The notes: a model not told the origin generated them from the sequence alone. DNA of 64,000 nt from Anoplopoma fimbria (GCF_027596085.1 NC_072465.1:21596707-21660706), one strand, 5' to 3'; numbered from the stretch's first letter, positions 39,201 to 53,455 are shown. Program-made: numbers and translations.

Positions 39201-41243
39201 GAACTCTTCTTAGGGGATACTTTTAGATGGCAAACTTCATCCCCATTTTTTCTTTCCATGGTTTAAATTTAATTGCTGTTGGAAAAGGGTGAAGCAGACT
39301 ACTATGAATAGTTCACCAACGGTAGATGTGTCTTAGGTAACGAGCTTGTTAACCATTCGCTCGGTTTCCCTGGTCACGCTGCTTTAATGGGAATGCAAGG
39401 ACAATTTTTCCCCCCTAGTTGACTATCACGTTGCTGGCAGTGTGAACATGGATTATTTTTTATCTTGTTCTGAGGTGAACCAATATGTATTTTTAAAGTA
39501 CACATTCTGATTTGTATCCTGCTCACTATCTAGCAGCAGTGCACAGATGTCTGGATTCGTCGGGATGATCTCACTGGATAGTTTATGTTCAATCATGCTC
39601 AGAATGTCAAGTTTTTAAGGTTGATTTATGTATGTTGTGTCTGCGTTTGTCTATAACTTTGCAAGCTAGCGGAAGAGCACAAAATATAGATGTGAATCAG
39701 AACCTGTGGTTAGCAAGGTGAGACAGAGCAATGGGTTAGCTGAACGGCTCACAGGCAGGGAGAGGTCCAAATGGAGACATATTGGTGCAGGTATAGTTCT
39801 GCTGCGCTACTCCGCAGGACAGCTAATGAAGAAGTTTAGCCACAGGGGTGTTTCTGTTAAAAACAACAACTGCAAGAGATGGAAGAAAGAAAAAAACAAA
39901 ACGAGATCTAATCACAATCTCTGCAAGAAAAAAGCAGCCGTCAATGGCCAGTTCTAAATCAGATTGAGTGTAAGAGAAGACAGCGGAAAGGGTAGGTGGA
40001 GGGAAAATGGAAATTAAAGATAGACGAATGGTTGTGAAGACTGATGGTGAGGAGGTGGAAGAAGAAGAAAAAAGGCAAATGAACAAATGGTTTAATAAGA
40101 AAGAAAAATCAAGCAGGACGCATTAAAAAGAGCCAAAATAAAGGAATAAGAGATTTCCCTCAGGAAAATGTCTGCAAAAGATGTCTTCAAGGAAGAGCTG
40201 CACTCTGAAACTGTTGACGGCTTGGTGGAAAGATATACTTACAGCTCAATCCTGATTTGCTGTCAAGTCCAGTATATCAAGGCCTCATAAAATTATGGTG
40301 TCAGTGTTGTGAGAAACGGTAAAGTATTTTACTATCGTGTCTAAAGTGTTTTACTTCATCTTGCCCTCTACCCAGTGGCAAGGAAACAAGTTTTTATTTA
40401 TAAAAGCAGAATCGGTCGACTCGACTCCTTTGAGACCAAAACCAAAGCAGTGGGCTAATTTTTGGAAGATGTTGCAGTGATACTAGAATCTGGCACACGC
40501 TCAAGTGGAAAAAAAAACAAAGAACAAATGGAGACGGTCTATCTAATATTTTGCCTGATATTTTTGTGGTACATTAGAAACACTGGCCTCTGGCAGAGGA
40601 ATGAGACTTAACAGGAAAAAAGTGTTAGATAAAGCCAGGGGGGGAAAAATAAATCGAATTAGGTGAGTGTCTGGGACAAAAACAAGTCTCAAATGTTGCC
40701 TCAAGATTAAAATCAAGGTCAAGAATGTACCCAGTCCCTACAAATTGGTTTCTGTTTATGTGTCGTGGAAAGATGTTTAATATTAAGACTTCATTGTCCG
40801 CATTGTTAGGTAAAAACTTACACAGTATACTTTCTCTGCACCTCAATTACTTGATTTAATTCTAGGCCAGAGTTGATGGTTAATCCAAAAATGCAAGTAA
40901 AATGTTCTGTGGTTCCGTTAACATTTTGAACAAAGTTACAGTAGTTTCTCTGTATTTTTGATGTTTCAGCCTGCTTCTCTGTATTTTAATTTAACCTTAA
41001 AACATGATCATGATGAGCAAACATCAGCTCTGTTAAACACAAAAACTGTTTTCAAACAGTGTTGGGTAAGCAACTTTGAAATAAGAATTGCTTCACTTAA
41101 ACCTTGCCTTCAAATGTGAAATAGGATAAAATAAAGAATGTCTGTTTAGCAGTCTATTACAATGCAATACATTAACACACAACATACTGCAACATACAGT
41201 ATATCTGATGGTCGAAGTCCATTGTTCTCTCTAGTGACCATAG

Positions 41244-41725
41244 ACTTTATATAAGAAGTGGACTTAGTCACCATGACTTCACCCATTGGTTTGTTTTGGC
41301 CGTCGAACTACCTGGATTATGGCCGTCCCCATCTTGGCTTTTTGCAACCAGTGAATGGGAGTGACCATATTTGGACATATAGAAGCCGTACACAGCTTTG
41401 GTAGTAGTAGCAACCTGTCAACCACAAGGTAACCACACCCTAAAGCATACCCTGCTTTAGGTTCTATTTTACTCTAAAGTGGACCACAATTCACTAAATA
41501 GACATCATGTTGTATTGAAGAAGACTTCAAACTAGCGTAGACCCCATAAACTCATGCTCACAATGTTTGCTGAGGTAAAAAATCAAATGAGAAGTAGGGA
41601 CATTTTCTCAAAGACTTCCATACAGTGAGACTTCTTTTTGCAACCAGAGGAGTCGCCTCCTGATGGCCAGTAGAGAGAATGCAATTCGAAGACACTTCCG
41701 CATTGGCTTCACTTTTCAGAACCAG
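41244..41725 (+). repeat. Interspersed repeat family A, copy 1
   Basis: About 480 bp that recur in the same order at 52985-53455 and 61545-62085. Shared blocks include TTTGCAACCAGTGAATGG, ACCACAAGGTA, ATTGAAGAAGACTT, ACAATGTTTGCTGAGGTAA, AATGAGAAGTAGGG and GCAACCAGAGGAGTCGCC. No coding potential is seen. It is probably a non-autonomous transposon common in percomorph fish (from memory). Confidence 0.75.
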
Positions 41726-43664
41726 TAGCTGCCGCCTGCTTGTAACGCTACTGAAAACCTTGCTGCATCCCCAGATATGTTTGTCAGCAGCTTGTCACAT
41801 CGGCTGCCTGCCTCAAACGAGTCCTTCAAGCCGTTAGCAGACTTTCCCGGTCTCCCTGTAGGCAGTTTTGGACCATGGCATCTCTTCCCTGAGGCTTTAA
41901 CCTCCACTCAGATACCACAGATCACTATGTCACTCTACTGAGCTACATATTTGCTGCTTGTAGTAACATACATATCATGAGTTGGTGTCTCTGTTCAGTT
42001 GGTGTTGGATGCCTCACAGCGACAGTATGAGGCTCTCCCACAGATCTGCTTGTGGTTAATGTCTTGGTTACTGCTGGTTTCTAATTTCTCTTATGTTCTG
42101 CACCTATGCACAGCATCTGCAGATTATCCGAGCAGCTGTTCCTGCTTCTCCTGAGAACTTTAAATTGATAAGATGCATATCAGATAGATTTCATACATTT
42201 TGTATTTTCTAATACTATAGTTAGTAAAACCTACAACACACATTAAATATAGCCAACTAAGACAACCAAGTTCTTAATAATGAAATCTTCTTCAATTATA
42301 ATGTTGCCTGCTTGACTTTTGATACCAACAATCAAATGAAAAGCACATCCACGCTGATGAAGAATCAGGGAACAAAGAAAATAATCAGCTATTTTGATAA
42401 TAAACGAGTCCTTTCTCACTCTTTTTTATCTCAGCATTGCCTGATATATTTAAGCCACAATTAATTTTCTAATCAAGTAAACCAAGATAACGGGATAATT
42501 AAAACCCTCATTTGTTTTTGCATTTCCATTTTGGACCAGCCTTTCAGTTATGTTGAAGACACGAACGCTGACAGGACACCAGAGACTATGGTGTGTAAAA
42601 GAAGTGCCCTGCGCGTATCCTTGGGTCCTTGTTTTCTCATGTGGATCAAGACAAAGTCACACTGGTCATTAACTCCATTGATCTTTTTTTTTAAAAAAGC
42701 CAGGTAATCATGATTGATTTGCTGCTGCTCAGTTGATTGGCTCCATTGGCATCTGTGGAGGTGAACCGTCCAGCTGCTTGTCCCCTATTTGATGATGACA
42801 TTCAAGGTCAGTGGCTGGACCTTTAACTACCATTGAATCTGCATGGGCGCGTCCTGCAGTGACACTATTATTAGGCCGTTAAAAAGATGAGCACAGGGCT
42901 GTCTAAGGGAGAAAAGAAACATCAGGCTTTGATATCTCATGCATCAAGCATCAGTTATCAAAAAAGAAAATCCTCTGCTGGGACGTGTCAGTAATTGTAA
43001 GTGAGTGGTGATATAACAGCAGTAGACACCCTGCAGTGCAGTGTTGTTTGAGCCTGCAGGTTTCCCCTCATTTCCTCACTTCTTCTGCTCCTCCATCCCT
43101 TCCTTCATTCCTCATGTGCTCCCCTTCAACCTTCCCCCCTCATAGCAGTGCCTGATTCATTTTCCCAGCACCAGCCTCAGTCCCCTGTGATTTATATGTT
43201 TATGGTCATTACTGACGTCGAGTAATACATTTCCGTTTTTCCCCCTCTTCTCCGTCTTCCCCCATCCCTCTTTTGGCAGCTCCCCGGAGGGCCTGCGAGG
43301 AATATCAATTACTTAGTCGCTGTTTAATCACAGTCTTCCACTTCCTCTCATGCAGGCAGAAGGAAGTTTTTTGCTTTTGAGGTGTCTGTTTTTTTTTGTT
43401 TCATCCCTGTCAAAATCACTATTAACAAGCAAACACCAAGGGCTCCCGTTCACCTTTTCATCTAAAAATAGCGATGCGATTTGCTCTCATTAGCGATTAA
43501 ATTGTCTTCTTCAGCCGGTAAGTGTTTCTAACCGGCTGTTGTAGAACATGGCTTACAATATTTACTGACACGATCGCAATGCAAGCTAGCGGCATGATGT
43601 TATCTTTATAACCGAGGCTCTAGTCTTTGAAGCTTAATCCTGAATTGCTGCTTATGTTTGCATC

Positions 43665-43710
43665 TTTTTTTTTTTTTCTTTCTTTTTTTTGGGGGGGGGG
43701 GGGGGGGGGG
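43665..43710 (+). repeat. Adjacent poly-T and poly-G runs
   Basis: Thirteen Ts (43665-43677), a CTTTC interruption and more Ts, then exactly 20 consecutive Gs at 43691-43710. Runs this long are prone to sequencing and assembly length error. Confidence 0.9.
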
Positions 43711-46700
43711 TGACAGGTTGTATCTATTTCAGGATGTGAACCATATCTGATACCGTATAAACTGACAGTGAAGTAACAAAAAAATAAGCAGAGAGCAGCT
43801 GTAACAAGAAAAACATCACAATGTTTTCTTACACTTTGCGCTTCTCCCACTTATTTCAAACATATTTCAGTAAGAGTGCATTTTCATTCTAGTTTTGATT
43901 GGAGGCGTCTCAACTTAAGTCAAGTGCTCTGTTTTCCTGCTTTTCACATTCCTGCGTCGAGTTGTTTTTACTGCTAAAGCGGCAAAAATGGTAGAAGATG
44001 CCAGAGGTCCATACTGTCATGCGACCCTGATATAGAAAGAAAGAAAAGGAATGCAGTCTGACTGTCTTCAGCTGGAGCAGCGCAAGGTTAAGTGCCTGGC
44101 TCAAGAGCTGGGTCGAGTACAGTACTTTGGGCAGATTTCATGTGTTAGCTTAGATGATGTCTTGTTTACTTTCGCTGCACAGATATTCTCCCAGCTGGTG
44201 AAGGGATTCAGTCATGAGCAGGAGGCTAATGCAACCCCCCCGAGTTCAAACAGTGGCAGTTGGTGTTCTGCAGTGGAGACGAGCGAGTACCAACAAACGG
44301 ACAGACGTGCAGTATCAGCATACCGGCTCGCGATCATTTCATTCAAAGAGAGGAGGTTTTGGAGAGGTGGGGGGGCTCCAGTGAGTGCAAAGTCAACCTC
44401 CTCATTACAGGCTCCTTGTCAACTACATCAAAGTAGCTTCCCACAGTCATTCACATGAAAGTTCCTGGTTATCACCAGTTTTACGCCGACTGATGGAAAA
44501 CATGCTTGGGTTCTCATTTTTTGGGGGCTTTTTATTTCAGCCAGCAGCTTCTCTCTATAAAATCCAGCTTTTTTCCCAGCGCTGATCCCTAATGATCCGA
44601 GACTCTCTCTATATACAGTACGGCCTGTTTTCCTCTCTTGGAATTTAAATCAACGAGCCAGGTAGCTGCCGGCAGCATTCATCAAAGACGACTGAGGCAA
44701 TATCCCTTAAAGGCAAGATTTCACCCCCTTAAGCAGAGTGTGTAAAAGTAACTTGAAAAGGAAAAGGGCAATTGGTTCGCTTCATTACATAAGTAGCATG
44801 CTGTTTGTAAATACTAAGAAGAGACTAAAAAGAAGAGTTTTATTAATGCAGAATTTGGTAGGATAAATACAAAAGCTACGTAAGCCCTGTATCAGTGAAA
44901 TCAGTGAAATAAAGTGTGAGCATACGGCCAATTTTTAGTTCTCAGATCCATAATTCAGCTGTGGGGAGAAAGCATACTGTATAAGGAGCTTACTCTAGAG
45001 GAGGAGGAAAAACTAGCAAGAAAAAATAACGAAGATACGAGCAGCGCTGTCCTTATCAGTCAGATAGCAGAAGATGCTTTTCTTCCCTAAGCTGTGTTTT
45101 CACAGAGGAATTTCTCTGCCTCTGATGCAAATATCATCTGGCTTGTAAATTGGGCATGGTGGTGTAATACCAAACTACTTGAAGCTGTCACTGCACCTCC
45201 TCGGGACACAGTTTAATGACTGCTTCTTGTTGATGTAGACGCCATGTGGGTTTTGCTCCGCGAGGACTGCTTTTTCTAATACACAGACTTGATTGTGTGC
45301 CCTCCCCTCCCATGTAAATCCCTACATATCATTATGTTGTTGTTTTTTTCATCTGTGTATCTGTCTCAAGTAGCTGCAAGTTAGTGATTCTACAAATGTG
45401 AAACTATAAGTTGGAACTTTGTATTTGAATTACAGCCACATACTTGATGAGACACTGCAGCCGAAAGAAAGAAATATCTTCATACAAATTAATTCTGATA
45501 ACTTTTCTCCCACGAAAGAGTGATATGGTAATAGACCAAAACTAAAGGAGAGGAGAGGCAGAGCTGTGTACTCCAAAACGAAATAGAAGTGACCTTCCAT
45601 CTCTCAGTGCCAGCTGTCTTAGCAGGCTGAATTAACTTTCCCCATCATTCTCACCTCTCCGATGTGAACGGCATACATGCCACAGCACAGACCCGCACTC
45701 TCATGTTTATTAATTTCCTTGGGAGAGGGATGCGCTAAATCATTGACCCTCTTTTAGTGCCTCGTGCTCCTACCGAGCCTGGGAACGAGGAGGGCGTATT
45801 GATTTTGCCCCCTTCTCATCAGCAGCCAGGCCCTTATTTGGGATGAGGAAATGGTAAATCTCATGTAGTGAGCCCCTGTCGAGGCCTGTCCGGATCCTAA
45901 TCTTTGATAGTTGATGGCTCTCTAATCTTTTTACCATCTACAACTCATTAGAGGCCAAGGAGGGAAATGTAAAGCGTTAAACATCGCTTTAATTCCCAGG
46001 AAATGCTCTAAGAACTTCGTAAAAGAAAAGTTGTTATTTTTGTCACAGTTTGGATATGGCACGGCAGAAAAAACAAGCTCTTCATTATGGCGTCAGTTTA
46101 ATTATGTATAGTGACAGCCAGGTGTAAGCAATGACAGCGTGACTCATTTTCCACTGTGAGAACATTAACAGACCACTTGAATTGTCTCTTTCCATTCTGA
46201 TATAAAAGTCAAAGCAGCACTCTTTCCTATTTTCATTTCTGTTTTTTAGTTCACACTTTAGACTTTGAATGTAGAAAAATCACTCTGTTGTGTTTTAGAA
46301 ACCACAGTTTATTTTTCTACGATGTAGTTTTCTGTAGGAGCTGGGTCCCTTTGTTGCCTTTAAAGGAACAAACAGTCACACGGGAACAGACTCAGAGGTT
46401 GTATGGACACAGAGGTTCTGTTGACAGAAGTTTGACTTAAAACCTCCACCCACCTGCTCCACTGTGGGATGGAAGTTGATGCCTTGCCTTGGGTGGGAAC
46501 TTTACGCCTGACAGCATTTATTTATCAAAGAAAATGCTTTAACACAAGTGTGTAAAATGTAGTAGACGGATAAGTGATGACGAGAAAAAATCGATGGATG
46601 GATAGCTAGAGTTATTCCCAGAGACTGGGTCGGGATCTAAAGGTGGGTCCATGAGTTTTTATTTGGGTTGTTAATTAAATCAGGAGAATTTTTTCCATTG

Positions 46701-47959
46701 ACTTTTATTAAACATTTCTATCTGCAGTACTCGTATGAGCCACATAAGGGAGCCTGAATGTTTGTTTTGTTGTGGTTATTGCAGCCTGCCTCTGCCTCAA
46801 CCTCAAATCCAATATGAAAGGCTAGTGTTCATGCTGTTTGTTTTACTGATAAGAGGAAAAAAACAGTCCGTTAACTCTGCCTAAATTAATTGATTGAGTA
46901 TTTAACATCTATATTGTCTTAAGAACACATTTATCAAATGTAATCTTTTTGAAATGTCTGGTTAAACTATATTATACAAGATAATATAAATTGATAAAGA
47001 AATGTCAGGAAAAATTGTCAGGATTTTTCATTTACGCACAACATTGCTCTTCTCACGATTTATAGAATAGGTCTCTTTTTAATTGGGCCTTGATGGTGTG
47101 TCATTTGTCATAGAGTGGGTCCCCAGTTAGGGAAACACCGAGCCAGAGGACTGAAATCATGTGTTATACAATCCGTCAGGACTAAGGTTGTTAAAGCAGC
47201 CTTCTCAGTCAAATCGGCAAGATCAACAACCGTGGCTGAGGCTTCCCCAATTATCTAAACTATCCACGTCTCTTGACAAATTTTTTGTTTTACTGGAAGA
47301 TACAAGATAATCCGGTAAGCAAATGAACAAAATCTAATCTTGTTTTTAAAAAGTGCTGAGCACATCAGGCTCCCCGTGAGTGTTGGCTCTCTTAGTCCTG
47401 CAAATAAATCGAGGTACTCTCAATAATCTCGTTATAAACTCCCCCTTGGAGCGCTTGTCATATTATCTGACATGACAAATACATCAGAGCGCAGGCATCT
47501 TGCTCCCACCCTCCCTCTTTTTGCTCCCTCTAGTCTTTGTTTTTCTTCACCACACCTTCTTCACTCCCCCTCTTCCACCCTTTTACCGCTCTCCCCTCCC
47601 TTCCCCCTCCTCCCCCTGAGGGTTTTGTTGGAGGTAGCTCCGCTGAATACTGAAGCGGGAGCCGAGATGCACCAGGTGCTGTCGCTCTGACATCCATGTG
47701 TGTTTGGCTGTGATGATACTGGCCTCAGCTGACCGTCCGTCAGCTGTCGAGGAATGGGACATAAGAGTTTGTTTGCCACCTGAAAGCGTCCCGTACATTT
47801 GTGTGGCAGTGATGGAGTAGTTGTCAACATCGCAGTATGTGTTGGCGTTAAATGTGGGAATGTGTCTGAGCATCTGTGTGAGTGATTGAAGGACAGAAAA
47901 AAAAAAACAGATTGGCACTGATAACATACCCATACTGGGCAAAAATTGTTGAAACTGCT

Positions 47960-48485
47960 AGCTTTATGCTCCAAGCTGCCAGAGCAACCTACCCAATCAT
48001 GTTAAGGGCTCCAACACCATCTTCCTTTTAAAACGAATCTGAAAACATTCCTTTTAAGCTGCACCTTCAATAGTCAGGTTTGCCAATCTTAATCTTTATT
48101 TTGTTTTATTATATTCTAACTTATTTAATTGGCTCTTACTCCTTTGGATGTTTTGTTAGTCAAATGATGATCTTAGTTATTATTTACATTATTTATTTAT
48201 AACTGATTTTAATGGTTTTAATTGACATGTCTTATTAATTCTTACTAGTGAGTTGCTGATCTTAATTATTTAAATTTATATTTCTACATCTTAATAGCCT
48301 TCACTCACACATATTATTTATGTGTCTGTTTTAATTGTGTTAACTTATGTCTACTGTTTTAAATTGACACGATCCTTATCGTGTTTGTAGCTGCAATTTC
48401 AGTGGTAGCTCACGCATTTTGCAGCAAATTGTGCTTCCACCTGGAATCAAATGTGCTTTTAAAATAAAGTTTTGCTTACTTTTAT
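47960..48485 (+). mobile_element. Decayed LINE 3' end
   Basis: The segment around 47970-48065 resembles, with stops and shifts, the usual end of a fish LINE reverse transcriptase (a tryptophan/leucine-proline patch followed by a lysine-rich helix, LKTFLFK-like). It is followed by about 400 bp of AT-rich 3' UTR ending near an AATAAAG at 48463-48469. No intact frame remains. Orientation and family are inferred from resemblance. Confidence 0.4.
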
Positions 48486-51349
48486 ACAACTCCGAGCCGA
48501 TGTGTCTAATGACCGTAGTGTCCTGCCTTGTTAGCCCTCTAGCCTCGGTTGCAGCAGGTTTGTGTGTTCCAGCATGTCACTGATTAGACTGAGTGCTGTT
48601 ATGAGTTTGTGACTCATCACGCCACGATCATTTTAACAGCTGCAATTATCGAGTCAGCAGTAGAGCTGGGAGAGCTGGTCGAAGCTTTCAAGCTTGAAGA
48701 AGATCCCTGTTGACCCACAGCATGATTTTTTTAAAAAATGCAAAAGTGTGCAAGGGGCAGAGAGATGATACCATGGATTTTTCTGTAAGACAAAAGCCTT
48801 GACCAAACGTCCAAAAGTATGGCAGCTACAGTAGAGCACAGACATTCGGTTTCACTATGAGATAGCCACCTGGAGTCAGGAAACCCCTGATGTCATCACC
48901 GTCCCCTTAGCTGTTTCAGATGTTCATATAGTGTTACTGTTTACAGGACTGTCATGACTTAAAACATGAAAACGTATATAATGAATTAGATCTATTGCAA
49001 ATCTGTCACAAAGTTAGTTTCCTTCACTAATTCATTAGTCTTTGTATGAAGCTTTGCAAAATTTATATTTTGAAAGAAAAAACGTGCCAAGCCTGCCAAC
49101 TCCCCGCTACTTTTTGAGAGCTTCAGTCAGCACCACTTCCTTTAAATCTGAGGAAACCCAGAGTGCTCCTGCTGTGCGACTAGAAAGCAAGTTGAGTCAC
49201 AATGCACGCTGAGTTTTATTTTAGGGCCGTGCAAAATTAATGGTATTTGTTCTGCAACCATTTTGAAAGAGATCAGCCAATTTAAAGTGCATTATCAGTG
49301 GTTCTAACAACCATCCTAATGCTTTAGACAGGACAATCTGCACCTACCACGTTGTTTAAGTGAAACTTAACATCGGAAAATGAAACAAAACAACTTTATT
49401 TTTAGGCAACAAAACTACTCTGAAAGGTTAAGGAAAAGATTGTTGTTTGAGTTAAAGTAAGTTTAAGTATTTGAGTTATGTAACAGAAAGGTAAACTAAG
49501 TCAACTCTGACTATTGATTGCACAAAATCCCCTTCTGACCCAAATCTGCGAGGCTGATGGCGCCCATTCAATCAGCTGATAACACTCAAAGCGGGTGAAA
49601 TGATTCACTGAGATCAGAATTTCTTGCTGAATATATAACATCATATTTGACAGACTTTCGAAAAAAATACAGGAAAATATATCCGGCAAAAGGTTCAACA
49701 CAGCGTATGTCATGATTGTCACGTAATTCCTGTGCGTTATTTGCATGGGTTTCAGACAGAAATAATGACAAGACACAGACAAAAACACATTATTTCTGAG
49801 CCCGAGTAAAGACTCTGCCTCAGCATGTCCGTGTATAATAATAGGTACGCAGGGTGACTGTTAAAACCTGCAAAAAATAAGCCTCATTGTCTATTTAAAG
49901 GGTTTAGTGAATGCGTGCTTATGGAGGGAGCTTGCGTAGCGTTTATTGCTATGTATGAAATGACGCAGATGGAGGTCCTGAAAAAACAGACGCAGCAATC
50001 ACTGATATTAGTGTAGAGATCCCCAAGCTGTGTGACTCCCGGCCTGCCCTTATGAATTGGCTTTATGAAAATGCCACCGTGTGACATATTTAAACCATTC
50101 GGCTTGATAACTGTGTCCCTCCCGGCTCTTGTGTTAAAAGGCAGTCCGCTGCCCCACCGGTACTCAACTTAGTAATAGGGAGAGAGGCAGAGAGCGGGGA
50201 GAAACTGTGGGAGATAAAGTCAGAGTGAATCAAACAGAGATAGAACGAGCACAAGCTGATTTGAAATAGGTGAGATGGAGACAGTGGAGACCTCACTGTG
50301 GAGGTAATGGGTTGCACCGAGTGATAATCACATCCAGATGGGGGGGGGGCCGCCGGCTGCCGTGTAATGCAGCAGGACGGAGAGCCAATCAAAGAGCGGC
50401 TATCGTTGCCCTCTGACCCCGGCTCTGTCCACATTTGACATGTCAATCAGAGCCCTTTGAGAGGAGGAGGCTCTGAAGGTCCCGACTCTGATCTGAACAG
50501 GTTGGTGTTTCCATGGATTGCATTGATTTCAAAAGCAGACATGATATCTCCCATGGATTTCATCTGTCTTCTTCTGCCATGAATCCCATCTGGCATCTGT
50601 CTCCAGTTACAATGCCGTGCTAATTGCACCGACCTTAACACCATCATCTCCGTCTCTGTTTCACGTTGGTCTTGTTTATTCTATTTTTTTTGCACTAAAA
50701 GCACTTTGGGCCGTTAGATTCCCATCGCTACATAGTGTGCTCATGCTTCTCCTGCAGCTCGCTCTCATATGAATATTTGTTTTTGACTTCAGTCTGCATC
50801 ACAATAAATCCCTCTGAAGACCGTCTTCATTGCCCACTGAGCAGCGCCGGCTGTTTTTTCCCAGTTGGCCACATTGCTGCATTGTCTGCGCCCAGGCAGA
50901 GGCACTGCAGTGGGTGAAGGTGGGCAGGAAACGTGGATAAGAAAGGAAGCACAGCGCTGTGGAAGAGATCTTTCTTTGAAGGCTTTAGTTGGCAATGTCA
51001 GTGTGTCAAAAGCTAGATCTGCTCTGCAGAGTTAAACAGGCAGTGACACAAACCAGCTGCTTCAGGGGGAATTCTTAAACCACAGCTGTTGGCTTTAATA
51101 AATGAACCAGCCACATTCTGTTTGACACTGTGTTTGCTGCTGACCACAATCAGGCAATTAGTCATTAATCACTTTGGTTTTCTTGGATTTGACCCTTTTT
51201 TATGCCTCCACAAAGGCGACGGCCATGTCCCAGGGCATTATGTTTTTTTGATTTTCTCCATAATACTGCAAACCTTAATTTTAGTTTAGCTAATCATTTA
51301 AAGTTGAGAGAAACAAAGTGGTTGATAATGTGAGTTAAACAAGCAGTTC

Positions 51350-51416
51350 TGGGCCAGGTTTAAACTTATGACTTTGTATTTTTATGATGTGCAACTTCAG
51401 TCAGCTGAGCCACCAG
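51350..51416 (-). repeat. tRNA-derived SINE-like remnant
   Basis: On the minus strand an A-box-like TGGCTCAGCTGA is followed about 40 nt later by a B-box-like GTTTAAACC (one mismatch to GWTCRANNC). The spacing is right for a polymerase III internal promoter. Cloverleaf pairing is poor, so this is at best an old SINE head or tRNA pseudogene. Confidence 0.3.
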
Positions 51417-51954
51417 AATGCCACAAGTAATGAGGAAACTTGATATGTCATGTCCACTGCATGGCACAGCACGGCTATACTCAACATGACTCGCTCTTTT
51501 TTTGGTTTTCCTTCTATTGTTATGGATTTATAGTTTTTTTTGGTACCACCTGAGTTTTTTGTGAGCTGGGAGGATACTAAAAGGTGGAGTTAAAACACTG
51601 ATTAAGTGGTCAGAGACAATTGTTGCTAGCGTGACACAGGACATCCTACACAAACCAGCCATTTTTAGATAGCCAAGCTACCGTCAAATAATAAAAATGA
51701 CAGCTCCCAAAACTACGGCATGCAATTCACAAAGTGCAGATGTTCCTCTGTTTCCTTGCTGATGAAAGAAAATAGCTGGTGTCGCTTTGAAGATGATGGC
51801 GTGGAGGTTTTGGCAGTAGAGAACGAAATTGAGGTAAGGACCTGGTATCAAAGGGGAGTCTAGTCGAGTCAAGTTGAACCATGCAATAGAAATGAGGCGT
51901 TAGTTATTTTCTTAGTCAAGTGACAACAACTATGTGTCTTAAGCTGCAATTTCA

Positions 51955-52138
51955 ACTGAAAATAAATCAGCAACCATTTTAAAATACAAAAACTTCCCTT
52001 GTTCCAACCTCTCAAATGTGATGGTTTTCCCCTTTTCTCTGTCTTTCTTGATGGTAAGATGGTTTGAACAAAACAAGCAATCTAACCTTGGGCTCGAGGA
52101 ACTTGTGAACTTTAATTTTCAACTATTTTCCTGACAGG
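51955..52138 (+). repeat. Interspersed repeat B, diverged partial copy
   Basis: Starts with ACTGAAAATAAATCAGCAAC, continues with ACCTCTCAAATGTGATGGTT and GAACAAAACAAGCAATCTAA, and ends near TTTCAACTATTTTCCTGACA. These are the same ordered blocks as the repeat at 59136-59431, without the inverted ends. Confidence 0.5.
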
Positions 52139-52984
52139 CGAGTCATCATTTACTGATGCTAAACCTACTTTCAAATTATATGAGGCTGAGATTGGTCTTC
52201 GTCCATAGAAGCCTTCATTCTGGATGCATAACCAAATCACACAGCAGACTGAAAAGCAGCACTTCACCATTATACCTCTGATAAAAGCTTACTAGCCGAC
52301 ACGCATAACTGTGAACCCGACTTAATCTACCAGTTTAAATCTGTCATTTTATTATAGCTATTAGACCAGGTCATGTTTAAAGGAGCTGGTCTGGTGCCAC
52401 CTTGTATGCCTCATATAACTGTTGAGCACCTGGGCAGCTATACTTTAAACCTCTCATTTAGTGCTATTAGTGTGTTTACTTCGACTTTTATTTTACCTGG
52501 GATAGCTGTATCAGATCAGTGATATGTAAGACACATGCAGGGAAGCCATCACAAACAAACCTGAGATATTTGTATGTTAGTGTTACAGTGTAACCCGGAT
52601 TAATGATTAATATGGTAAAAGTGGAATGGAAAAAGGTTTGAAATTGGCACCATTTACAGAAAATGGGTTTATAGTTCACTCACTTTTTATTACCTAATTT
52701 TTTTTTCCTTTGTTTCAATCTAAAGATTTGTCCATTATAGGTATGTTGTAGGCAAATGTTTGTTAACCAGCATAAAAAGCTGGCCTCCAGAGACAATTGT
52801 CAAAACCCTTCTCCATTATATTCCATTATTGGCATAAATGGAATATAACATTATCAGTATGTTTTCTTTACTGTATAATCACCTGAAAATAAGAAATGTT
52901 GACATTCCGTTATTTTAGAATGATATGTTTATATCTACATGCTAAGCGTGTCATTAGACTGTAAACAGGTAGTGGAGTTGTTGT

Positions 52985-53455
52985 GTGGTCATCAATTGGT
53001 TTGTGGATTGCGATTTTGAAGCCTCAAGTTTGGCATTTTGGCCATGGCCATCTTGCTTTTTTGCAACCAGTGAATGGAAGTTACCTTATTTGAACTTTGA
53101 AGGAGTGACGTGGGATGCTGTAAACAGCTCTGGTAGTGGTAGCGAGCTGTCAATCACAAGGTAGCCCGTACTCAAGAAGACACTGCTTTATTTTCTGTTT
53201 TAATCTAAATGTGATCATAATTTACTAAATGAACATCATGCTGTTTTGAAGAAGACTTGAAACTAGCGATTGAGACCATTAACTCATGTTTACAATGTTT
53301 GCCGAGGTAAATCAAGTGAGAAGTAGGGTTATTTTCTCATAGATTTCCATACAATCTGACTTATTTTTGCAACCAGAGGAGTCACCTGATGGCCAGTAGA
53401 TAGAAGGTCAGTTTAAGGCACTTCAGCATTGGCTTCGCTTTTCAGAACTGGAGGT
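52985..53455 (+). repeat. Interspersed repeat family A, copy 2
   Basis: Colinear with copy 1 over its full length, with many substitutions and small indels. It starts near TCATCAATTGGTTTGTGGAT and ends near CATTGGCTTCGCTTTTCAGA. It is non-coding and in the same orientation as the other copies. Confidence 0.75.

Larger units (their letters stand above)
31141..41243. other. Intergenic region, no gene seen
   Basis: Contains microsatellites at 32.4, 33.5 and 34.1 kb and the repeat pair at 35.4/36.2 kb. Otherwise it is AT-rich single-copy-looking DNA with only short unrecognised frames. Confidence 0.55.

Noticed and set aside
42376..42480. Possible third copy of repeat B (TAATCAGCTATTTTGATAAT)
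   Set aside because: Only the first ~25 bp resemble the family; the remaining blocks are missing, so chance AT-rich similarity is likely.
44051..44458. 135-codon + strand frame
   Set aside because: No family resemblance and low-complexity Ser/Gln segments; not supported as a gene.
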